A stretch of DNA of 64,000 nt from Pyrus communis (taxonomy: Eukaryota > Streptophyta > Magnoliopsida > Rosales > Rosaceae). Below are positions 1-11,484 of this stretch, one piece after another; position 1 is the stretch's first letter, and every line of letters begins with the position of its first letter. Position numbers and translations under genes: made by a program. The notes under the pieces are model-generated. The model was not told where the DNA came from. It made no database searches and saw nothing but the letters and a program-made list of their open reading frames with translations. Location of the stretch: positions 13,802,317 through 13,866,316 of the forward strand of contig NC_084806.1 of assembly GCF_963583255.1 (NCBI RefSeq). Reading direction: 5' to 3'.

Positions 1-173
1 AAAATAAAAAAAATAAAAGTAGATATATGCTAAACTATGTCTAACCTACTGGAAAATCTATTTTTCTCTAAAATTGACTCAATCTCTCTTCAATGTACCA
101 GAATAGTTGAGATAACTCTAGCGTCAAAAGTGGGATCCTAGCCTTGGAAAATACGAAAGTTATATTTGAAGCT

Positions 174-516
174 TGTTGTAATTCACAGCCATTCATTATG
201 GATGGCCATCTATCCCACTACCAATTCACTGTTCATCCCACCACAACTTTATCTAAAGCCTTGTCTATAAAATGGATGAGAAGAAGAAGAGCAAATATAC
301 ACAGATAGACATACGGCTGGTAGAGGAAGAAAGAAGAGAGGAAGAAGAGAGGAGATAATAGAGAGAGTTATCTTTGTAATCTTATTATTCCAGATTATAA
401 TGAAAGCACCACTGCTGCCCCGAGGACGTACTCTAGTCACATTAACTGTAGAGGAACCTCGTAAATTTTGTGTCTTGTTTATTTATCCCACTGCACACAC
501 CGTCGATTTTACAATA
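174..516 (+). repeat. 5' LTR of the copia-type element
   Basis: This copy pairs with 5856-6188. A TATA-like TCTATAAAATGG at about 265-276 is followed by a purine-rich GAAGAAGAAGAGC tract, the usual layout of a plant copia LTR promoter. A purine stretch follows to about 366. The right LTR has lost part of that stretch. Confidence 0.85.
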
Positions 517-533
517 CTTTATCAGCACGAGAA
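517..533 (+). other. Primer-binding region of the copia element
   Basis: CTTTATCAGCACGAG follows the LTR directly. Its core TTATCAGCACG recurs next to the minus-strand copia LTR at 56931-56944. That shared position is the evidence for its role; I do not assign the tRNA. Confidence 0.55.
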
Positions 534-1740
534 GCTCTCGTGTCAGTGGAAAGCACAAAGCCATAAATCATGTTCACCTATGTTGCCAGGAATCTTACAA
601 ATAAGAAAATCTTTTCATTTCATCATAAAATCTTTGTACTACTGATTTCCCTAAAGCAAATATATATATGTTGTTGTATGACTATATATCATCCTTTGTG
701 AAGCAAAAGAGTGCAGACTCAAAATTCGTAAAGAATCTGACAGCCATGTAAACAGCCTCAGAACTCCAACTTGCAGACCTCAGATTAAAATACTTTCTTC
801 TTCAGTTGTTCGTCCACCCAGTACCTACAACATATCAAATTTTCAAAAAATTCCAACGGTGCGATCATCATAGATGCCTAAAATACCAAACCAGTTTTCA
901 ATTTCCACAGAAAATTGGATAGGAATCTTATGAGTACCAAAACTCCATTTTGTTAGCTCAGATCAAAATTGTTTCTTCGTGAAAGTTGTTCGGTATCCTC
1001 TTATCCATATCATATTGAAATTTGAACTAAATATAAGGGTTTGATCTTCTCATAAGTTACAGACACTCTTGACTCCAAAATTTATGGGAACCGTTTCGAT
1101 TTTTCAAAACTCACCGGAGGAGAAACACCAATTGGAAATTAGTGTTACTATTATTTCCTGGATAACTAAAATGACTTCAAACTGTGAAATAATAATAAAA
1201 GTAAAAGGGATGAAATAAAAGAAAATGGCAGACCAAGAAAAAGAAAAAAACAAAAGATAAGGACTTAATCATTGCATTTTCTGTTTTGGCATATTTATGT
1301 GCATGGTGTTGGTTTAAAGCCCTATCACAAGTTCTATTAATTTAAAGCAATTTATTTATCATGGTTGGAATTACCGCCTATTGCTTTAATGTATTTATTG
1401 TACTTCTTCTTTTTGTTACGATGAGTACATACTGGACCCGAAGTTCCTTGATCAGATAAGAACCTGAAGTTTCTTGATCCTTATCACATAAAATGATTAG
1501 ACCCGAAGTTTCATCATGCAAAAAGATCAGGAATGAAGTCCCTAGTTCCTCAAGATCGGACATCAAGTTTCTTGATAAGCACCTTAAGTTTGAAAAGCCA
1601 AAGTGCCACAACTTAATTGTAATAAAAGCCATGAGAGTCCCAATTCATAGGCTATTAAATAAGGACCAGAAGTTCTTTGATGAATGATACATTTTGCCAG
1701 AGAGTTTACATCTCGAAGTTTTGATGATTATTGCATGTCA
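534..1740. other. Decayed retroelement interior, no recognisable domain
   Basis: AT-rich sequence inside the copia element. A set of imperfect repeats of the type CCGAAGTTCCTTGATCAG lies at about 1435-1600. No reading frame here resembles gag or protease. Confidence 0.4.
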
Positions 1741-2200
1741 TTAGGCATTGATGTTGAATACCATGTTCCTCATGTTCATACTCAAAAATGATTTAGCAGA
1801 AGCATTTATTAAGCGGATGAAATTGATTACCCATGCAATGCTCATGAAAATGAGATTGCAAGTTTTTCTACATGTGGACATACCATTATACATAATTCAT
1901 TGTTAAGTTTGGTTGAGACCTGTTACCAACCGTCAATATTTCTCAGTACAACTTGTGTTTGGGCACTAGCCAAACATTACACATGTACGAGTTTTTTTTT
2001 ATTATGTTATCTATGTGCCTATTGCACTGCCACAATGTACTAAAAATGAGGCCTAAAGGCAAACTGGAAATTTATGTTGAATTTGATTCACTATCTATCA
2101 TTCAACATTTGGAACCCTTGAATGAGGATATGTTTATCGCGCGGCTTGCAGACTAGGATTTTGATAAGAAAGTTTTCCTGCCGTTAGGGGGAGAAAATAA
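1741..2200 (+). pseudogene. Ty1/copia integrase remnant
   Basis: The translation begins GIDVEYHVPHVHTQNDLAEA and continues into IKRMKLITHAMLMKMRL. This corresponds to the plant copia integrase core around the catalytic Glu, where the family has HTQNGLAE followed by a Lys/Arg-rich helix. Downstream, MRPKGKLEIYVEFDSLSII and LEPLNEDMFIARLAD match the C-terminal integrase region before reverse transcriptase. The frame changes between the two blocks near 1930-2040, so the gene is broken. At about 2488-2520 a further LKRGKPLDSKG block matches the usual integrase-RT linker. No intact reverse transcriptase follows. Confidence 0.8.
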
Positions 2201-3063
2201 CATCGTTCCAGAAGAATGATGAGAAAATATCATTCCAGAAGAATGATGAGAAAAAACCGTTCCAGAAGAACGAAGAGAATTTGTCTTATTTTGATTCATG
2301 AAGCAATCAATATAAAAATGAAGTGAGAATAATTGAATGATGCAATGATGCAATGATATGCAAATCAAATGCCAGATGCATTTAATGATGCAACGAAAGT
2401 AATAAAATCACATATACTTGTTGCAAATATGCCTACATGAATTGATGTTTCTATTGGACAAAATAATGTGGTAACAAATCTGTTACACGCCTGAAGCGTG
2501 GCAAACCCTTAGATTCAAAAGGTTCAGTACTTTGAAAGAAGAAGAATATGACACTACTGAACTATTGCATTCCCAAAGCATAACTTTTGCATGCCGAAAG
2601 CATGACAGTCCCTGTATGGATACATGTCCCAAAAAGGACAATCCACGGACATGGGAATGTTGTTGTCTCATGCATGAAGCATGATAGACATATAGGTTCC
2701 AATGACTCAACCCCCGGAAATGGAGATTAAAATCCCAGCTCTATAATGCTCTAGAGGAAGTTATGATCCGTATTCTCTAAATTATGACTATCCTGGAAGA
2801 AAGTGTAATGCCCTAGAAGAGGCAATGGATATCCAAAGAAATGAAAAGCTTTTATGCATGTGCATGCACATGAGAATATGGGATCAATGATTGATGACAA
2901 CCAATGGTAATTTTGGTTTTTACAAGTAGCTACTAAATTCATCAATGAGCTATATTGATATTGAATCACGTTCTTTTGTTCGTCGATGAAAGGAAATATT
3001 ATTTGCAAAAAATGGAGAAAGACAATTCCATTACAACCTTGTAAGAATGTGGAAAAATTGACC

Positions 3064-3067
<4 letters not shown>

Positions 3068-3100
<33 letters not shown>
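3068..3100. repeat. (TG)n microsatellite
   Basis: About 14-15 uninterrupted TG units inside the decayed copia interior. Confidence 0.95.
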
Positions 3101-3101
<1 letters not shown>

Positions 3102-3887
3102 ATACAAATAGCCAAAAGATGTTGAACCAAATGAGGTTACATATGTGCATTTGTAATACAGTGAATTACAATCACATGATATGACACAAGGTTACTAATT
3201 GAAACCTGAAATTATGCTCTTATAAACAAGTTCATATGAATGGAGAATTATATATGAAGGGTTATGAGTAGCCCACATCATATCTCCATAAGTAAATCCC
3301 TCAAATATACATGGAAGTAAGTTGCTCTGTATAAATTCCAAAGGAAAATGTGTCATGAAGTGTAGAAAATCCTTGAAGGATTCAGATTGCTTGAAGAAAA
3401 CCCTGGAAGGGTAAAGCATAAAATATGTACTTAAATACCAATGGATGGTATAAATTGCCTTAGTGAGTACTATCATTATGATATTGTTGTAACATACTAA
3501 AATCTCTTGCAAGAGTCGATAATATTAGATTTAGACTCTTGAAGAGTCTAGAAAGTTTATAAAATGTTGAGAGAGATATTGTCTCGAACTACAGAATCGA
3601 ATAATATGCCAACACGAATCTTATCCATGATGTTTATAAAGAATCATATGGATTGAAGATTATGAGTTGAATACTCAAATTATTTAGACACTAAGAATGA
3701 TCATTTATCTTCGTGAAGGTAAAGACAAATTGATATTTGGTCCAAAAGTACCACATCATAGTGAAGTATATGCTTTATTATATTTGGCACAATACATTGA
3801 ATGAAATAAACCTTATCTATTAATATCTCCGACAAATTACATACACTTGAGTTAAAACAAACAAACAGGAGGGAACCTTCACAAACG

Positions 3888-4496
3888 TTACTCATGTGAA
3901 GCTTCAGTACTCGAAAGTACCCTAGAAAGGGAAGGCACCAGAGTTTGATTATTTGGAGCTTCAGTACTTGGTGAAACTCCAGACAGCTGAGACAATGGGT
4001 GTCTTTGGAATAAAGACTCGAACCCCTGATTGTCATTTTGAGTTCGACCTTCGGATTCCAGTAGCTGGTCGAGCTTTCTTTTCATGCTCGTCGAATAATT
4101 ATTTGCAAGCATGTGTAACACTCTATTCTCGTGCTTGAGCCCTCTAATCTCTTGTTTAAGACTTGCCACCTCAGCCATCAATGACTCAACTTGGTGAGTT
4201 TAAGCAAGTAAGCGTTGGCCCATATTAGAAATAGAGCCCGCACATTGAATACTAAGAGCCAAGGAGTCTTGAACGGCTGACTCATCAGACCGGTTTGAAA
4301 GGATTATGTTATCCTTGGGAGCGAGAAGATTCCTAGCTACCACTGTAGCAGTTAGGTCATTCTTCATCACAGCGCCCCCAACCGTAAGAGGACCATCAGA
4401 AGATAAGAATGACGGGCGCCATATATTATCCCGACGTGGCTCGTCTGTACCACTCTTAAGACTTAAATCTAAGCAAATGTTAGATGGGCAAGCCAT
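3888..4496 (-). pseudogene. Antisense gag-like ORF with one in-frame stop
   Basis: Two collinear minus-strand segments (4496-4200 and 4181-3888) share one frame and are separated by a single TAA at 4200-4202 plus six codons. The protein starts MACPSNICLDLSLKSG. It has a SIQCAGSISNMGQRLLA stretch and then a coiled-coil-like MAEVASLKQEIRGLKHEN segment followed by a Ser/Pro-rich tail. From memory this layout recurs in many Rosaceae gene annotations as an uncharacterised retrotransposon protein, typically antisense inside large retrotransposon derivatives. It has no zinc knuckle or protease. It was probably brought in when one element inserted in or recombined with another. It is dead as a single ORF unless the stop is bypassed. 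Confidence 0.6.
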
Positions 4497-4773
4497 TTTT
4501 CAGAAATGATGAAGGAAAAATGAGTCAGATAAAATCTCAAAAGTGCAAGAAAAGGAAAATTCTACATGCAGTAGTTTTTCGAGCATACATTTTGAGCACA
4601 ATTGATGCCTCTATAAAAGAAGAAGCAACATGGCCACATGTTCAAAAATTGAAGAGACACCTCTCTCCGAATTTCAAAAGCCAAATTTTCAGGATAAAGT
4701 TCGTCAACATTTCTCAGACGCAATCTCAGCTTTTGGATATCACGTGTAACTTTGTCAAAGATCTCTGATAAAG

Positions 4774-5763
4774 TTGAAAACGTGTGAATCTTACTGTTCT
4801 AATTACACCACAGTTGCTGACAAGAGTAAAGGCACAACACCACTACCTGTTATTGGGAAATCCCTATATATGTCGACCTCTATCTTCCATAACAAGGTAG
4901 ACCTACAAAAATATCTAACTCTTCTTCCTCTCCGAGAATGCATCTTTAACAAAGCATCTCGAAATACTCAGTTTTCTTCCTCTTCGAGAATACCTCTTCA
5001 AATAAGTCACACCAGAGTAAGAATATCTCATATCATCAGGGACGAGAGCAAAAACATCTCATATCATGCAATCTCCCTATCCTTTTCTTTGTCCTTATTC
5101 TCACCTGGAGGACTAAGGAGAAAGAAAGCAATCAGTCGGAACTTGAAATCAAATTTCCAGTCGGGAATCGACTGCCTGGAAACTTTCCTGATTGCTTACC
5201 TAGCATTGCTCTCGAGTACTCATTTGCAAACTACTTATATGATGATTGGAGCTGCCAAGCATGATGAGTTGCTGAGAAGTGATGTTCTGAATGACCTTTC
5301 AAATGCAAGGTTTGCATTCCACTCCTGCATTAGAGGACAAATACTGCAAGAGAAGATGCCAAACCTGCATAGGGAAAATACCACTTCAGCAAGGGGAACA
5401 AATAAGGCAAGCGAAAATGACACATTGAAGCATGTGGAGACAAGCACAACAAAACACGAACTAATTCATCCCCGACGGAGCCGAAGATCACTTGTCATGT
5501 GGAGCTGCTCGTGGTTCCATTTCATTCAAGGACAAGTCCCAAGGACCTTGAAGAAATCACAAGTCCGATTCAAGATTAAGTGTCCACCACCCTTGAATCA
5601 AATTCCGCTCCAGATAAAAGGAGTAAATTCAGACCTTTGGTGCAAGTCTAGCAGAAAGTCCTACAACCTAATTCAAGAAAAAGCTTGTGGAAAATTAACA
5701 ACAAGTAAAGCACCTCATTCAGCAACTCTCCCCGCTAAGAGATTAAAGCAGAAGGATCAATGA
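4774..5763 (+). other. Long ORF (329 codons) of doubtful coding value
   Basis: An unbroken frame runs through the 3' part of the copia-type element. The translation shows no recognised domain and has a low-complexity SLSFSLSLF stretch. The DNA of its first half (about 5040-5230) has a diverged relative at about 23660-23830 that does not preserve a frame. That argues for chance openness or a decayed element-specific sequence rather than a gene. Confidence 0.3.
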
Positions 5764-5847
5764 TCAACCTAAAGAATTTGAAATCAGGGGGAGCATCCAA
5801 AACAGATCAAGATTTTAACAAGTCAATTGAAAACTTGTGGCCATCCA

Positions 5848-5855
5848 ATAGGGAG
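5848..5855 (+). other. Polypurine tract before the 3' LTR
   Basis: ATAGGGAG abuts the TGTTGT start of the right LTR. This is the expected plus-strand priming site. A second purine run, CAGGGGGAGCA, lies at about 5785-5796. Confidence 0.55.
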
Positions 5856-6188
5856 TGTTGTAATTCACAGACCATTCATTGTGGATGGTCACCTATCACA
5901 CTACCAATCCACTGTTCATCCCACCACAACTTTGTCTAAAGCCTTGTCTATAAAATGGATGAGAAGAAGGAGAGCAAATATACACAGATAGACATACGAC
6001 TGGTAGAGGAAAAAAGAAGAGAGGAGATAATAGAAAGAGTTATCTTTGTAATCTTATTATTCCAGATTATAATGAAAGCACCACTACTGCCCCAAGGACG
6101 TACTCCAGCCACACTAACTGTAGAGGAACCTTGTAAATTTTATGTCTTGTTTATTTATTCCATTGCACACACCGTCGATTTTACAACA
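5856..6188 (+). repeat. 3' LTR of the copia-type element
   Basis: This copy matches 174-516, with scattered substitutions and a short deletion in the purine tract. It ends TTTTACAACA, restoring the TGTTGT/ACAACA terminal inverted repeat. Confidence 0.85.
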
Positions 6189-6369
6189 AAGCCAAATTTG
6201 ATTAAATTCCTTTTTAATCCACAAGAGTTAAAAGCAAAAAAGTCAAATTTGACTTGGTATGGTTGAGCAGTCAATCTAGAACACCTACGTTGGTTGGCCA
6301 ATCCTTTGCATTAGGAGGCTCTCAAATTCGCACTACGACCAATCCTTTGCATTAATAGTGATGATGTTC

Positions 6370-6675
6370 CGCTGCAGGTGGAAGCTCTTGCGACCAGAGA
6401 GGGGGCAGCTAAGGGGGATTCCAAAACTTTACCATAGAGGGTGATTCATTCTGAATCGCATCAGTTTTACGGGAGCAGTCTACCAATCTGTCCTTGGTGT
6501 GACACATTGTGGAAAACACCAAGGTTTTTCCGACTCAGGTAGCTGGAGCTATTTCTGCCCACACACGCCGCCAAACGAATGGTATTTGCTCGTCATCTTG
6601 CCCAGCAGGCTCTCCATGGGGATGGTGCTTGTTCCTCGTTTGAGGAACCCCTGACATTGTTGTTGATTTGTTGCT
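6370..6675 (+). pseudogene. RNase H-like (RVT_3 type) fragment
   Basis: Reading with frameshifts gives EALATREGAAKGDSK, then AAKRMVFARHLAQQALHGDG and SSFEEPLTLLL. These correspond to the middle (EALA...REG) and the C-terminal helix plus tail (HLAQQAL, F-E-P-P) of the plant RNase H-like domain found at LINE ends and in solitary RVT_3 genes. Frameshifts and stops separate the blocks, so it is a relic. Confidence 0.5.
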
Positions 6676-6680
6676 AGAAG

Positions 6681-7042
6681 AGAGTACAAGTTAAGTGAGC
6701 CGTTTCAAAGCTCCCTGTGCTTTTTTGTGTTGCTACTCTTCTCTTGAATGAAAACAGCCAATAGACGTCACAGATAGGTTGCGATCGCCATTGGCTCGGA
6801 TGGAAACACTCGGTCGCAACAAATTCAGTTCATCAAGGTTTCAAGGAAACAATTTAGAGAGTAAGCAAAAAGCTAAATTGATGATTTGTAAAGTGCATAC
6901 AGAAAAACAAAAGGATATTAACACAGCAAAGACAGACTAATAAGGTCAGCAACAGCAGCCAACATTGCTAAAAGTTGTACATTTCTAAATCATCATTAGA
7001 AAGGAACAACACTTGTCCAATTTGCTTACCAAGGAAACCAAT
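6681..7042. other. Intergenic; nothing recognised
   Basis: Probably includes the 3' UTR of the downstream minus-strand gene, which ends at 7043. No repeat or frame stands out. Confidence 0.4.
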
Positions 7043-7573
7043 CTAAGAAACTGGTCCTAGATAATCTACATGCAAGCCAACCAAAGCCTGAAATTCCCTT
7101 TGTGCCTCAAGCCACTTAGTCCCGATGACGATGAAGCGTACGGTGGTGCCTTTCTCAATTTTTGACATCTTCCTGTTCATGAATACAGGATTCTCCCCAG
7201 GCACATAATCGTAATCCGGCATTTTCATCTTCGAGAGATACATGTTTTCAACTGGGCCGCAACTGAGGAAAACTCCATGCTTCAGAACTTTGTGAACTAC
7301 ACCCTCTGCGATCTCTCCCCTGAAAAGCTTGAAGGTAACAGCGCTAAAAACAACTGGAAACAGAACATCCCCAGTCTGCTGCCTCACTTTGCCCTCTCCT
7401 ACACTCTCCAGAGTTGTGAGAGCAAGATAGTAGCCCAGATCTTTGGTTGCCTTTCTTGATGCAAAGTCCTCCAGCAGGCGGACAACAATCGACTTTTGGA
7501 GCATCAGACCCTTCATATCCAAGCTCTCAGCAGGGATTACAACATTCCAGGGCAACTGTACTTTCAGAAACAT
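7043..7573 (-). CDS. NRPE7: RNA polymerase IV/V subunit 7 (RPB7 family)
   Basis: A 176-residue protein starting MFLKVQLPWNVVIPAESLD. The family pairs with RPB4/NRPD4 to form the stalk of nuclear RNA polymerases. Plants carry Pol IV/V-specific copies that act in siRNA-directed DNA methylation. The N-terminal RNP-like tip domain covers roughly residues 1-80 (GLMLQKSIVVRLLEDFASRKATKDLGYY). The S1/OB domain follows (GEIAEGVVHKVLKHGVFLSCGP, then MPDYDYVPGENPVFMN). It ends ALVGLHVDYLGPVS. The length equals the family norm. By eye it matches Arabidopsis NRPD7/NRPE7 much better than NRPB7. The chosen ATG (7571-7573) is the family start; the frame stays open upstream only because it reads into the leader intron. 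The reading frame has no intron. A diverged relative follows at 10890. The choice between NRPD7 and NRPE7 is not resolved. Confidence 0.88.
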   Translation of the reverse strand: MFLKVQLPWNVVIPAESLDMKGLMLQKSIVVRLLEDFASRKATKDLGYYLALTTLESVGEGKVRQQTGDVLFPVVFSAVTFKLFRGEIAEGVVHKVLKHGVFLSCGPVENMYLSKMKMPDYDYVPGENPVFMNRKMSKIEKGTTVRFIVIGTKWLEAQREFQALVGLHVDYLGPVS

Positions 7574-7589
7574 GGCTGCTAATTCCAAC

Positions 7590-9738
7590 CTGTCATAAAC
7601 CAAAGAAAGAAACAGCAACCAAATTCTACATTAGCTCCGATCCCTAAATTCTTCTCACACACTGTCCTTGTCATGTGTATGTTAATCATTAGCGTGCAGT
7701 CAATATTCTATAAATGTAAAAAATCATGAGCTGAAAGAAGATTGTTCACGAAGGGCATAAACTGCAAGTAACAACCTGCTAGAAGGTGATTGCCCCGAGG
7801 ACAAATAATTAGGCAGGAGACCAGTTTCTAAACCACTCCATATTACCAAAATATCTCTGGATGATTCATTATTATTTAAAACCTAGAACAAAGTTTCCAA
7901 ATCAGTTTTCTAGCTTTAATTAAGAGAAGGCTTAATTACATATACATGCATGAGTGTCGAAATCACAACTGCAAAAACCTAGAAAGCTTTGGAAGACATG
8001 TAAAGAGCAACCAAACAATGAACCAAGTGAATCCTGCTCTCCTGCCAGAGCACAATGACAACTAAATCACAACTGTTCCAAGACCGCTCAGATGGCTACA
8101 AAGGATTATAGAAATAACAAACTAGATACTGACAATGTCAGCTTTTCAGATACCCAAATTTTCTCTCCTGCTCCCAAAACTCACACTGGGCCCTTCACGC
8201 ATGCTCTCCCTTCGCCATCTTCATTGAAACTACTTTTCTCACATTTCATTCTCACTATTGTCTTCCCAAACCTTTTCCCTTTTCTGAAGAAGCGGGATAC
8301 TCAGATATGAGGAAAATAAATACTTTGTGAGCAAAACCAGCTCAACTATAGGCCATACTTTGTTCGTGACAGCAGTGAATCTACCTACTAGAACTCTTTC
8401 CCGTGGTTCTACACATGCCTCAAAGACTCAATGTTCAGTTGACTCTATCACTTGACTTCTCTCTATAAAATCATAGGATTCAATCCCCCTTACCATATGC
8501 ATATCATCACATGACCACTGCAACTGAATTATTAATTATTATACATACCACAAAAAAGAATCTCTCTCTATAGAGTAAATAGACAGAAAAAAGGTAAAGT
8601 TACAGAAGCTGATAGAGAATGCTCTCCCAGTTCCTCAACCCTCATCTCACTCCCCTTTTTAATTCATCATTCATTACTATCAATAAAGACCTACCAAGAA
8701 AAGAAAACCTGAAATACGACATATTGTCAATCCTTATCTCATGTCATGAATGGCATATATATTTTAGATTTTAAGATCAGAGCAGAGGTGTAAGAAAACA
8801 ATCGAGCGTACAGACCTCTAAAGTAGACACACTGATCTTGTCTGCACATTCATTTCTGCATCAGACTACTACAGAGCTCTGCATGACGGTAAGCAATGCC
8901 TCAAGAATTGGCCGCACAACCTACCTCATTCAGAGTTTTGGGCAATAGAAATCTCCAATCCGGGCCAATCCTTGCCCGTTTTGTCCACAAAAATATATAA
9001 CATACTAACTTGTTAAGTATAATTATTAAGTTTTTCACTTTTCATTTTATTTTATATTGTTTAAAGTGTATTAACTTATCAAGTTTGTTAATGTAAACTA
9101 TTTCTATATTACGTATATATAGCAGTTTCCTTTATAAGGAAATATCTTTAAGAAAAGGGTGGAGGGGAGGGCACAGGAACACCCACATTCCCGAAGGTGA
9201 GAATGAGAGCAAAAAATGGAGATTATAAATCAAAGCAAGGACGGGAAGGGTCGGAAAATTTACTCCTTACCCACCCGGCCATCACTGGCTGCAGTTTAGT
9301 TGTGGAAAACTAAGGTACATTCCTGCTGCTAAGTGAGCGGAACTCCTGCACTGATACAAAGACATACCTATCACTATTAAATCAGGCCTAAACCCTAAAC
9401 CCTAACCCCCATTTTCCCATTCCCTCAAATGATCTTCTATCTCAATCTCTAACGCAAAGAGGTCCTGAAACCACAAATTAGATGTTCAATCTATTCGAAT
9501 GTTCTCCAAACCTCTCCATTTCATTTCAGTACCAGACCCACAAAATCCCATCGCTCAAGGACTCACTGTGAAGTCAAATTTCACAAAACTACAAACCCAA
9601 ATCCATTTTCTCAACATATGTGAAACCCAATTACTCTAATAATCCAAGCACAAAAATGCATATACATTGATATATAAATATACATACACACACATATATG
9701 GACACAGATTAGGGTTTGCAAAAGCTAAAGCACATACC
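7590..9738 (-). other. 5'-leader intron of the NRPE7-like gene
   Basis: The donor AAAAG/GTATGTGC lies at 9739/9738 and the acceptor TTATGACAG/GTTGG at 7590/7589, only 16 bases before the ATG. The non-coding first exon runs from 9739 to roughly 9850. Inside the 2.1-kb intron I see only AT-rich sequence and one telomere-like motif. The splice sites are inferred from consensus and would need transcript support. Confidence 0.6.
9386..9411. promoter_or_regulatory. Short telomere-like repeat (telo-box type)
   Basis: Three consecutive CCCTAAA-type units (CCTAAACCCTAAACCC, then CTAACCC) lie within the first part of the leader intron of the NRPE7-like gene. In plants such motifs occur near the 5' ends of growth-regulated genes. 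Binding by a telo-box factor is inference. Confidence 0.5.
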
Positions 9739-9859
9739 TTTTCCTCCAGCTGAGCAGACTGCGTGACTGGCGAGTGGCTTGGGAGAAGAGGACTCTTCAC
9801 ACTTTCCTTGGTTCTTGTTTGTTTTGGAATGCGTTATGTGTCACTCCAATTCAACCCGT

Positions 9860-10889
9860 TACCGTGGAAAACCGTTCAAATGGTGCGAATTTGGGGAGAA
9901 AATTTGGACATCTTTTAGGTACGGAGAAACTCATAAATGATATTCGGTTATGATCTTGAATATATGACTATAAAGGTTTTTGAACCGTCTTTTTCTCCTG
10001 ATCCGTCTCAATAATATTTATTATATAAATAATATAATAGGGTTGTTACGTGATAACATTTTTTTACATAACTTTTATCAAAAGTTTTTTTAGAGTTTAT
10101 TCTGTAATATATTTTAATGATTTAAACGGTCTATCTTAAATTCTTTGTATTTGTTTAATTTTTTGCAATGACGATGTATGAATGATGTTCTAAAACGTAT
10201 ACGGTTTAGATCGTTAAATTATATCATGGACATGAAATTTCCGTTCCCAAACTAAAAGGTTGTCATCCCTAGCCACGAAATCTTTCAAATACAAGGTATT
10301 CAAGTGGGCACTTCACGTGTTATAATATATATGAAGGGACACAAAAAATTATATTATTTTCTTCATTTATATTATGATATGTAGAATACCGCTTGATACC
10401 TAGCACTTAAAAAAAAATCTCTCTACCTTGAACTACAATTGCCACCTGTTTCCATTGCCCCCGGCCACATATATAATTGACTCCACTTCCATATTTTTTT
10501 AGAAAATATTCCACTTCTTATATATTTTATAAATTCGGATTTAGGTGCGAGTTCGTTTGGATTGACTTGTATTGGGATTTTGAACAACTTTTTCTTAATT
10601 TACAGAGATGGAAGTTTAAATTTGAGTGCAGAAGTGCAAATAAATTCAAATGCATTTTAACATCCCAAAGTTTTATGCAAAACTTCAAATGAAAACGTCG
10701 CTAAGAGAGCTGTTATTACCAATCCAGAAAGTCATTCTACGGTCCATGCGTGTACTATTCTTCTTATGTTTATAAAGAATACGTAGTAAATGATTTTGGT
10801 AATCTCATGTCCACAACAAAGAAAATTCAGATTTATTTCCCACAAGTTAATTTACAACGAGGAAAGAAACCTTCATCTGATTTGAAGAA
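9860..10889. other. AT-rich spacer between the two RPB7-family genes
   Basis: No frame or repeat was identified. The right end probably contains the 3' UTR of the next minus-strand gene. Confidence 0.4.
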
Positions 10890-11459
10890 TTACAAATCCA
10901 GTCCATCAGGACCTGGTAATGTAAGGGGACCAAGCGAATCGCCCTCTAAACTGGCAAGCATCACAAACTCCTTCCTTATATCGTCCCTAATCTCTATCCA
11001 CCTGACTCCAAGCACCTTGAAGCGAATTACAACATCGTTATCTATCTTTGAAAGGTCGTCGTTCAAGTAGACTGGATTTTCGCCAGCAACATAGCGGAAG
11101 TTTGGCATTTTCCGAGCGGAGAGAAAAACATATTTAACAGGTCCACATCTCAAGAAAACCCCAAGCCTGTATATGTGATGAACGACTCCTTCCAAGATCT
11201 CTCCCTTGCAAGGTAGGAACATGCGACAATTGAATACTACAGGGAAGAAGACGTCTCCTGAGTTGTCTACAACTTCTCCCTTTCCTATCCTCTTTAGGCC
11301 AGTGACTGCAAGAAAGTATCCTAGGTCCTTGTCTGCCTTCTCCCTTAACAAATCCTCCAAAAGCTGTGTGACAACGGACCTTGTAGAAACAAGTCTGTCT
11401 CGGTCTAGATTTTCGGCAAGGACAGCCACTTCCCTGAGCAATTCCGCTTCATAAAACAT
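10890..11459 (-). CDS. RPB7-like RNA polymerase subunit, divergent paralogue
   Basis: A 189-residue protein starting MFYEAELLREVAVLAENLD. Its plan matches the gene at 7043: a tip domain with VVTQLLEDLLREKADKDLGY, then an S1/OB domain with GEILEGVVHHIYRLGVFLRC and MPNFRYVAGENPVYLNDD, ending ASLEGDSLGPL plus a nine-residue extension. The N-terminal 20 residues have lost the LPWNV motif seen in NRPE7 and RPB7. It resembles the uncharacterised RPB7-like class (Arabidopsis At4g14520 type), presumably a stalk subunit of Pol II, IV or V. The ATG at 11457-11459 is the first in frame; one further codon upstream is only TTG. The open frame argues that it is functional. Which polymerase it joins is unknown. 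Confidence 0.85.
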   Translation of the reverse strand: MFYEAELLREVAVLAENLDRDRLVSTRSVVTQLLEDLLREKADKDLGYFLAVTGLKRIGKGEVVDNSGDVFFPVVFNCRMFLPCKGEILEGVVHHIYRLGVFLRCGPVKYVFLSARKMPNFRYVAGENPVYLNDDLSKIDNDVVIRFKVLGVRWIEIRDDIRKEFVMLASLEGDSLGPLTLPGPDGLDL

Positions 11460-11484
11460 GGCCAAATCTACTTGGAAAATTTAC

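Larger units (their letters stand above)
174..6188 (+). mobile_element. Ty1/copia-derived LTR retrotransposon, decayed, with foreign insert
   Basis: Two direct terminal repeats (174-516 and 5856-6188) enclose about 5.3 kb. The ends are TGTTGT and ACAACA; the left copy's last bases have mutated to ACAATA. The flanking five bases are AAGCT on the left and AAGCC on the right, a target duplication with one change. Just inside the left LTR is TTATCAGCACG, a motif also found beside another copia LTR at 56.9 kb, so it is probably the primer-binding region. The interior holds a broken copia integrase in the sense direction and an antisense gag-like ORF that does not belong to copia. No complete polyprotein remains. 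The LTRs differ at many positions, including a deletion in the right copy, so the insertion is old. Confidence 0.85.

Noticed and set aside
4774..5763. 329-codon frame as a possible new gene
   Set aside because: It lies in a decayed retroelement, shows no domain, and its diverged DNA relative near 23.7 kb does not keep the frame.
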